64,000 bases of DNA, taken from contig JAQJVL010000157.1 in assembly GCA_035578905.1 (NCBI GenBank), positions 1,302,001 through 1,366,000 on the forward strand, given 5' to 3'. This DNA comes from Stictocephala bisonia. Its lineage: Eukaryota; Arthropoda; Insecta; Hemiptera; Membracidae. Shown here one piece after another: positions 59,312-64,000 of this stretch (positions are counted from its first letter, which is position 1; the number at the start of each line of letters is the position of its first letter). A program made the translations under genes and the position numbers. The notes below the pieces were generated by a model. That model was not told where the DNA came from and made no database searches. It was given only the letters and a program-made list of their open reading frames with translations.

Positions 59312-59647
59312 AATATTTTTTGTCCAGGAATTATTTCTTCTTATTTTTTGTTTGAATTTCTTAGTGACAAGAATTTTTTAAATTTTATTTAGGCTTGTCA
59401 ATTAAAATAAAAAGAAAGCTTGATAGTGTTACAGTATGAGTTATCAAAGTTGTTGTTATTAACTTTGTGAATGTGCCTCCTTAATGAGTAGATTTTTGTG
59501 TTAGTAATAATCTTCTTTGATATGGTAAGTAAATGTCATTATGAAACTTACTGTATTTGAAGTATTCTGTAGCTTAATCAGAAATATTGTTGATTTTCCA
59601 ATTAAAAACTTCACATGAATGGGGAGAATTTTTTCTTGAGATGACAC
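59312..59647. other. AT-rich non-coding stretch
   Basis: Nothing recognised before the LINE endonuclease fragment. Confidence 0.4.
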
Positions 59648-60100
59648 TTGTCCACCATCTTAACAAAACTATACATATTGTTGGCGGTATATCACAGTCT
59701 GTCGGGGGACAGTGACCTTGAGCTTTTTGTGACGGATCTTGAGCAGTATTGTCATAACAGGTCTCGGGATCGGATCCACTGGCTGGTTGGCGATATTAAT
59801 TGTTGCATTTTGGAGAGGACTCCGGCGGCAGACCACTATCAGGACGTATTGTACGGGGCCAGTTTTGTATCTTGTTTTGATAAGCTGACGAGGGTCACGG
59901 GATACTCCAGACAACTCATTCACCACATATTTGTTGATTGTAAAAACACTGATCAGATTGAGACTTTTGTCATCAAATCCAGTTTAAAGGATCATTTTAT
60001 TATTCTGGCAAATCGAAAAAGCACTGCTATAAAGGAAAGTAGCAACAACTTTAACGTCCTATTAACAAAAATTGATTACTACAAATTAAATAATTTATTA
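59648..60100 (+). pseudogene. Jockey-like LINE endonuclease, left piece (interrupted by RTE copy A)
   Basis: The open frame reads VYHSLSGDSDLELFVTDLEQ, HWLVGDINCCILERTPAADH, ASFVSCFDKLTRVTGYSRQL, IHHIFVDCKNTD and SLKDHFIILANRKS. This is the C-terminal half of an AP endonuclease (GDIN; D-H near the end, with the usual S before it changed to K). It continues KIDYYKLNNLL and is cut at 60100 by the RTE-like element. The frame resumes exactly at 63581. Confidence 0.8.
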
Positions 60101-60115
60101 CTTACTTACTTACTC

Positions 60116-60606
60116 TTACTCCCATGGCCACTGATACCCAAGGTGGTATTTGGCCTCACCAACAATTTGCCTCCACTTCTCACGATCCTCTGCATCTTCT
60201 TCATTGATCCTTAATTTATTCATGTCGATGACCACTTGATCCTTCCATCTTTTCTTAGGACGTCCAGGGGGCCTTCTACCGTCAGGGTTTTCTTTCCACA
60301 CTTGTTTTATCATAGTATTATTATTTCTTCTCATTACATGCCCCGCCCACCGCAAACATCGGCACTTGGCTTCAGCTATAATGTCTGGTTCTTTGAATAG
60401 ATCTCTAATTTCTCTGTTGTGCTTCAGCCTCCATACTCCGTTTTCTATTGTGGGTCCAAAGATTTTTCTGAGTACTTTGTTCTCAAAAGTGATCAGCTTT
60501 TTTCTGTGTTTTTGTCGATAATCCATGACTCAGCTCCGTAGAGAATTACTGGTCTGATTATTGTTTTGTAAATTTTAATTTTTGTATGGTAAGACAAAAG
60601 TTTTTA
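60116..60606 (-). pseudogene. RTE-like ORF2, detached C-terminal domain
   Basis: After the TAA the same frame reads LLSYHTKIKIYKTIIRPVIL and YGAESWIIDKNTEKS and stops. A one-base shift near 60500 restores similarity: KKLITFENKVLRKIFGP, RCRCLRWAGHVMRRNNN and RRPPGRPKKRWKDQVVIDMN to the end at 60116. So two small lesions separate this domain from the polymerase. Confidence 0.85.
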
Positions 60607-63081
60607 TGACATAAGTTTATTTAGAGCAAACATGCTTCTGTTAGCTGAGTTTATTCTACTTTGAATTTCTGTGTGTTCACTGTTGTTAGAGCTAATTATT
60701 GTACCAAGGTATTTGAATTCATCTACTCTTTCAAAATTGTTTCCTTCTACTGTAAAATTTTGTGTGTTGTCAGGATTTCGGCCAAAATACATAAATTTAG
60801 TTTTTTCATTGCCAACTTTATGTCCAACTTCTTGGGTTTCTTTAATTAAAATTTCAGTTATAATTTTCAGATCTTCTTTGCTTTCTGCCAACAAAACTAC
60901 GTCATCTGCAAAGGCCAGAGCTGATATTTTATCCCCTATTTCTATCCCTATATTAGTTTTCTTTACTTCTTTTAATGCTCCTTCCAATGCGATATTAAAA
61001 AGAATAGGGGACAAGCCATCACCTTGTCTCACTCCTGTCTTAACTTCAAAGGTTGTGGTGTAGTCGTTTTCCACTTTTACTCTACATCTGCTGTTATTTA
61101 CACTAAGCCTTGCCAATTTTATGATTTTCCTTGGTATTCCGAAACCTTCCATTTTTTCCCATATCTTTTCTCTACACAAACTATCATAGGCTTTGCTGAA
61201 ATCGATAAAAATTCCAAAAAAATGTTTGTTAAACTCCCAGTATTTTGAAATGGCTTGTTTAAGAATGAAAATTTGGTCTGCGGTGGATCTGCTTTTTATG
61301 AATCCAGCTTGGTGGTGTTCTATAATTTCATTGGTGTAGGTTTCTAGTCTTCTAAGTACAATTTTGGAGAAGATTTTGTAGGTAGTGTTTAAAAGAGATA
61401 TTCCTCTGTAGTTTTCTGGGTTCTGTTTGTCGCCTTTCTTATGAAGTGGTATTATTATTGCTTCTTCCCATTCCTTCGGTACGTATTCTTCTTTCCAGAT
61501 TTGTAATAACAGCTTATGGATTTGGGTGATTAAATATTTACCTCCTGCCTTTATCATTTCGGCACTGATACCATCTGCGCCAGGTGCTTTGTTACTTTTC
61601 ATCTCTTTTATTACCCTTTTTACTTCCTCCATATTTGGTTCTTCTACTTTTGGTTGTACATTTAGGAATACACAGTCACTATTATTGTTTGTAAAATCGT
61701 TTTCTACATTTAATAGATAGTCAAAATATTTTCTCCATATTTCTAGGACTTTAGGTTTTTCTACAATGACTTTTCCTTCAAGCTTAATCCCACAGGAGTT
61801 CGGTTGGAATCCTTTCTTAAAGATTTTTACTGTCTTATAAAATATTTTAGTGTTTTCACTATGCATAGATTCTACTTTGCCTATTATACTATTTATACAC
61901 TGTCTTTTCTTCTTTATCAACAGTTTATTTGTTTCGTTTTGAAACCTTCTGTACCTCTGATTTGATTCCTCTGATTGTTCTTGTAGCCATTTTTTCCTTA
62001 GATCTTTTCTCTCTTCCAGTTTCTTCTCACATTCTTCATCGAACCAGACATTTCTCTTTTTCCTTTTCCTTTTTCCACATATCTCCATAGTTGTTTCTTG
62101 TATAGCACTTTTCAGACTAATCCATCTATCTTCTATACTTGTTTCAGTTTCAGCTTCTAGGTCAGTAAGCACTTGGAACCTATTCTTAAGAGTTAGTTTA
62201 AATTTAACCGCCACTTCTTTTATCTTTAATTTATCTATTTCATAAATATCAGTTTGTCTTTGTCCCTTTTTCTTCTCTACTGCTATTCTTTGAAAAACTG
62301 TTAGGAGGACAAGATTATGGTCCGAGCCACACTCTGCGCTCCTTAGACTGTGTACATCAAGGATGCTTGTTTTATGCCTTTGATCTATTAATATGTGGTC
62401 AATCTGGTTCTTTACGAGTCCATTCGGTGATACCCAAGTTTCTTTATGTATTCTTTTGTGGGGGAACATTGTACTCATTATTTTGAAGTTGCTTGCTTCA
62501 CTGAAACTTAACAGTCTGATTCCATTATCGTTGGATGTTTTGTGGAGACTTTCCTTGCCGGCAACGGCAGTCCATATTTTCTCTTTCCCTATTTTGGTGT
62601 TTGCATCTCCTATTATCATCCTTAGGTCATACTGAGGAAAGTCATTGGTAACTTCTTCCAGATTTTCATAAAATCTGTCTTTATCATCTTCTTCAGCATC
62701 CTCTGTGGGAGCATAAATGCTCACCAGCGATATGTTTGAAAACCTTCCTCTAATTCTTATTGTACATAGTCTTTCATTACAAGGATTAAAAGATAAAACT
62801 GCTTCGCTCCACTTTCTTTTAACCGCAAAACCGGTACCTCCGTAGTATCTATTATAATCACAGCCACTATAATATATCACATACTCTTTGGTATTAACTC
62901 TTCCTGCCAAAGGCCATATTGTCTCTTGAAGTGCTACAATATCCATGTTTCTTTCTTCTAGCTCCTTTGACAGAATGTCTATTGCACCTGGTATGGCTAA
63001 ACTTCGAACGTTCCATGTACCAAATCTCAATTCCTTTATGCAAAGCTGGGTCTTATTCCTTAAGTTCCAGTCCTGTTTCAA
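60604..63081 (-). pseudogene. RTE-like ORF2: AP endonuclease and reverse transcriptase
   Basis: 825 open codons, though the first codon shown is TTG and no ATG lies in frame above it before a stop. Endonuclease (about 20-260): GTWNVRSL (N24), LQETIW (E53), SIYAPTEDAE (Y123), GDANTKIG (D159, N161) and CGSDHNLV (D254, H255). A basic coiled linker spans about 330-420. Reverse transcriptase (about 490-760): KAPGADGISAEMIKAGG, NYRGISLLNTTYKIFSK, FGIFIDFSKAYDS (D627), GVRQGDGLSPILFNIALE and FADD (724-727). It ends at a TAA near 60605, which cuts off the C-terminal domain. Endonuclease and polymerase residues are intact. The protein would nick target DNA and copy the element RNA there. Confidence 0.85.
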
Positions 63082-63580
63082 AGCATTTTGTTGGTGATAC
63101 GTAACGAGCTAGTTTTTACGAGGCGGGTTGTCAGCCCAATGCTCAACCCCCAACCTGGAGGACCAGGAGTTTGTGATCAGAGTCTTCTTCTCCTAGGCCA
63201 ATTGCTTTCACTGCAGCTTCAAGACGTTGGCCTGGCCTCGGTGTTACATCAGAGTGACCTTCTCCTAGCCTTCGGGTACCCAAACCCTATCGTACAAGGC
63301 AGTACGGGCAGTGCTTATTTGATGGCGGCACTTCCTCGCCATGACACAGCACTATCATCGGGCTCATGTGGACTTGCTGAGTGTGACCCCGCCACAGATC
63401 ACCCTCCCACGCCCTCCGGTGCTGCCGCCTCGGTCCGGGACTGCTTATTCGGGTTACCCCTTATTCGCAGCTGTCCACCATATCTGGTGGAACATTCACT
63501 ATCCGCCACCTGTGACCCGCCCTTTACCTGAGGCTCGGTTCCCCTAAAGGGGAGGGGAATAAATAATAAATAATTTATTA

Positions 63581-64000
63581 ATGGTTAAAAATTGGGATTC
63601 TGTCGAAAACTGTAATGACGCCTCTTTATGTGCGTCCATTCCATTCATAACAAAGCTGTTATGCATTCAAACCATTCATAACAAAGCTGTCTGATATAAT
63701 TCAAGAGTCAAGTACACAAAACAATATCTCAAAAAAATAAAGTCAGGTTAAAAATTTAGATTACCTCTGGAATCCTAAGATCTATAAGGCGGCGTGACTA
63801 ATTGAGTAGAAGAGTTAAAACAATTATTTTGAATTATTAAATCGTTTTAGAGCTTATAGGAATTGCTTGAGTAATATAAATTAAAGATCAAAGGAATTGT
63901 GTTTTAAAAATGAAATAAACAAATGTACAGGTAATCCTAAAAGGCTATGGAGGTACAAAAATAACAAAAAAAGGTAAATATCTTGACCAAACATTTCGCA
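63581..64000 (+). pseudogene. Jockey-like LINE, right piece after the RTE insertion
   Basis: In frame with 59648-60100 across the target duplication: MVKNWDSVENCNDASLCASI and PFITKLL. A partial 31-bp tandem duplication (63641-63690) then shifts the frame. LSDIIQESSTQNNISKK, ITSGILRSIRRRD-LSRRVKT follow, the usual linker before reverse transcriptase. It fades out towards the window end. Confidence 0.75.
63641..63690. repeat. Partial 31-bp tandem duplication
   Basis: CCATTCATAACAAAGCTGT occurs at 63641 and again at 63672. The duplication breaks the LINE frame. Confidence 0.9.

Larger units (their letters stand above)
60101..63566 (-). mobile_element. RTE-like LINE, copy A, near full length
   Basis: 3466 bp flanked by the 14-bp duplication TAAATAATTTATTA (60087-60100 and 63567-63580). 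The minus-strand 3' end is a (TAAG)-type microsatellite tail (about 60101-60116), typical of RTE-type elements. The 5' leader (about 63106-63566) includes GCTCAACCCCCAACCTGGAG, shared with copy B. It interrupts a Jockey-like frame. Confidence 0.9.

Overview
The window reads as non-coding, repeat-dense, AT-rich nuclear DNA of an arthropod, most likely an insect. No bacterial operon, ribosome-binding-site or phage architecture is visible. The evidence for a eukaryote is GT-AG introns, a tRNA-derived SINE, microsatellites and minisatellites, and animal transposable element families: Penelope-like (PLE), Jockey-like and RTE-like LINEs, Ty3/Gypsy, piggyBac, Helitron and several foldback elements or MITEs. 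The species cannot be named from sequence alone.

Layout. 1-6 kb: a short PLE-derived foldback, a 2.1 kb minisatellite built from a 26-bp unit and a 12-bp spacer, a degraded PLE GIY-YIG endonuclease, and a 118-bp tandem repeat. 6.7-9.5 kb: the tail of a LINE, then a Helitron helicase remnant that has lost its Rep domain. 10.0-10.2 kb: a possible host exon. 10.5-20.8 kb: one degraded Jockey-like LINE (minus strand) broken by three later insertions or expansions: a 229-bp MITE, a 36-bp minisatellite, and a full-length, very young 8.07 kb Ty3/Gypsy element (11734-19803) with an intact gag-pol frame. 22.1-24.6 kb: a piggyBac element whose transposase frame is broken by one stop codon. 24.8-27 kb: two ancient, decayed tandem arrays. 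28-30 kb: a 1.9 kb foldback. 30.5 and 32.2 kb: a possible host exon and an OTU-protease-like relic. 34-43 kb: LINE fragments, a 545-bp GA microsatellite, MITEs and dispersed repeats.

44.0-46.2 kb holds the one convincing host gene: exons 1 and 2 of a platelet-activating-factor acetylhydrolase-like gene on the plus strand. The rest of that gene was not found here and probably lies beyond the window.

48-64 kb is again LINE territory: Jockey-like copies on both strands, two copies of one RTE-like family (51.4-54.5 and 60.1-63.6 kb), a SINE, and a second PLE with inverted arms. The copy at 60101-63566 sits inside a Jockey-like reading frame with a 14-bp target duplication, so the insertion order can be read. 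Most coding capacity belongs to selfish elements and most of it is dead. The Gypsy element is the exception in reading frame, although its RNase H lacks a catalytic aspartate.
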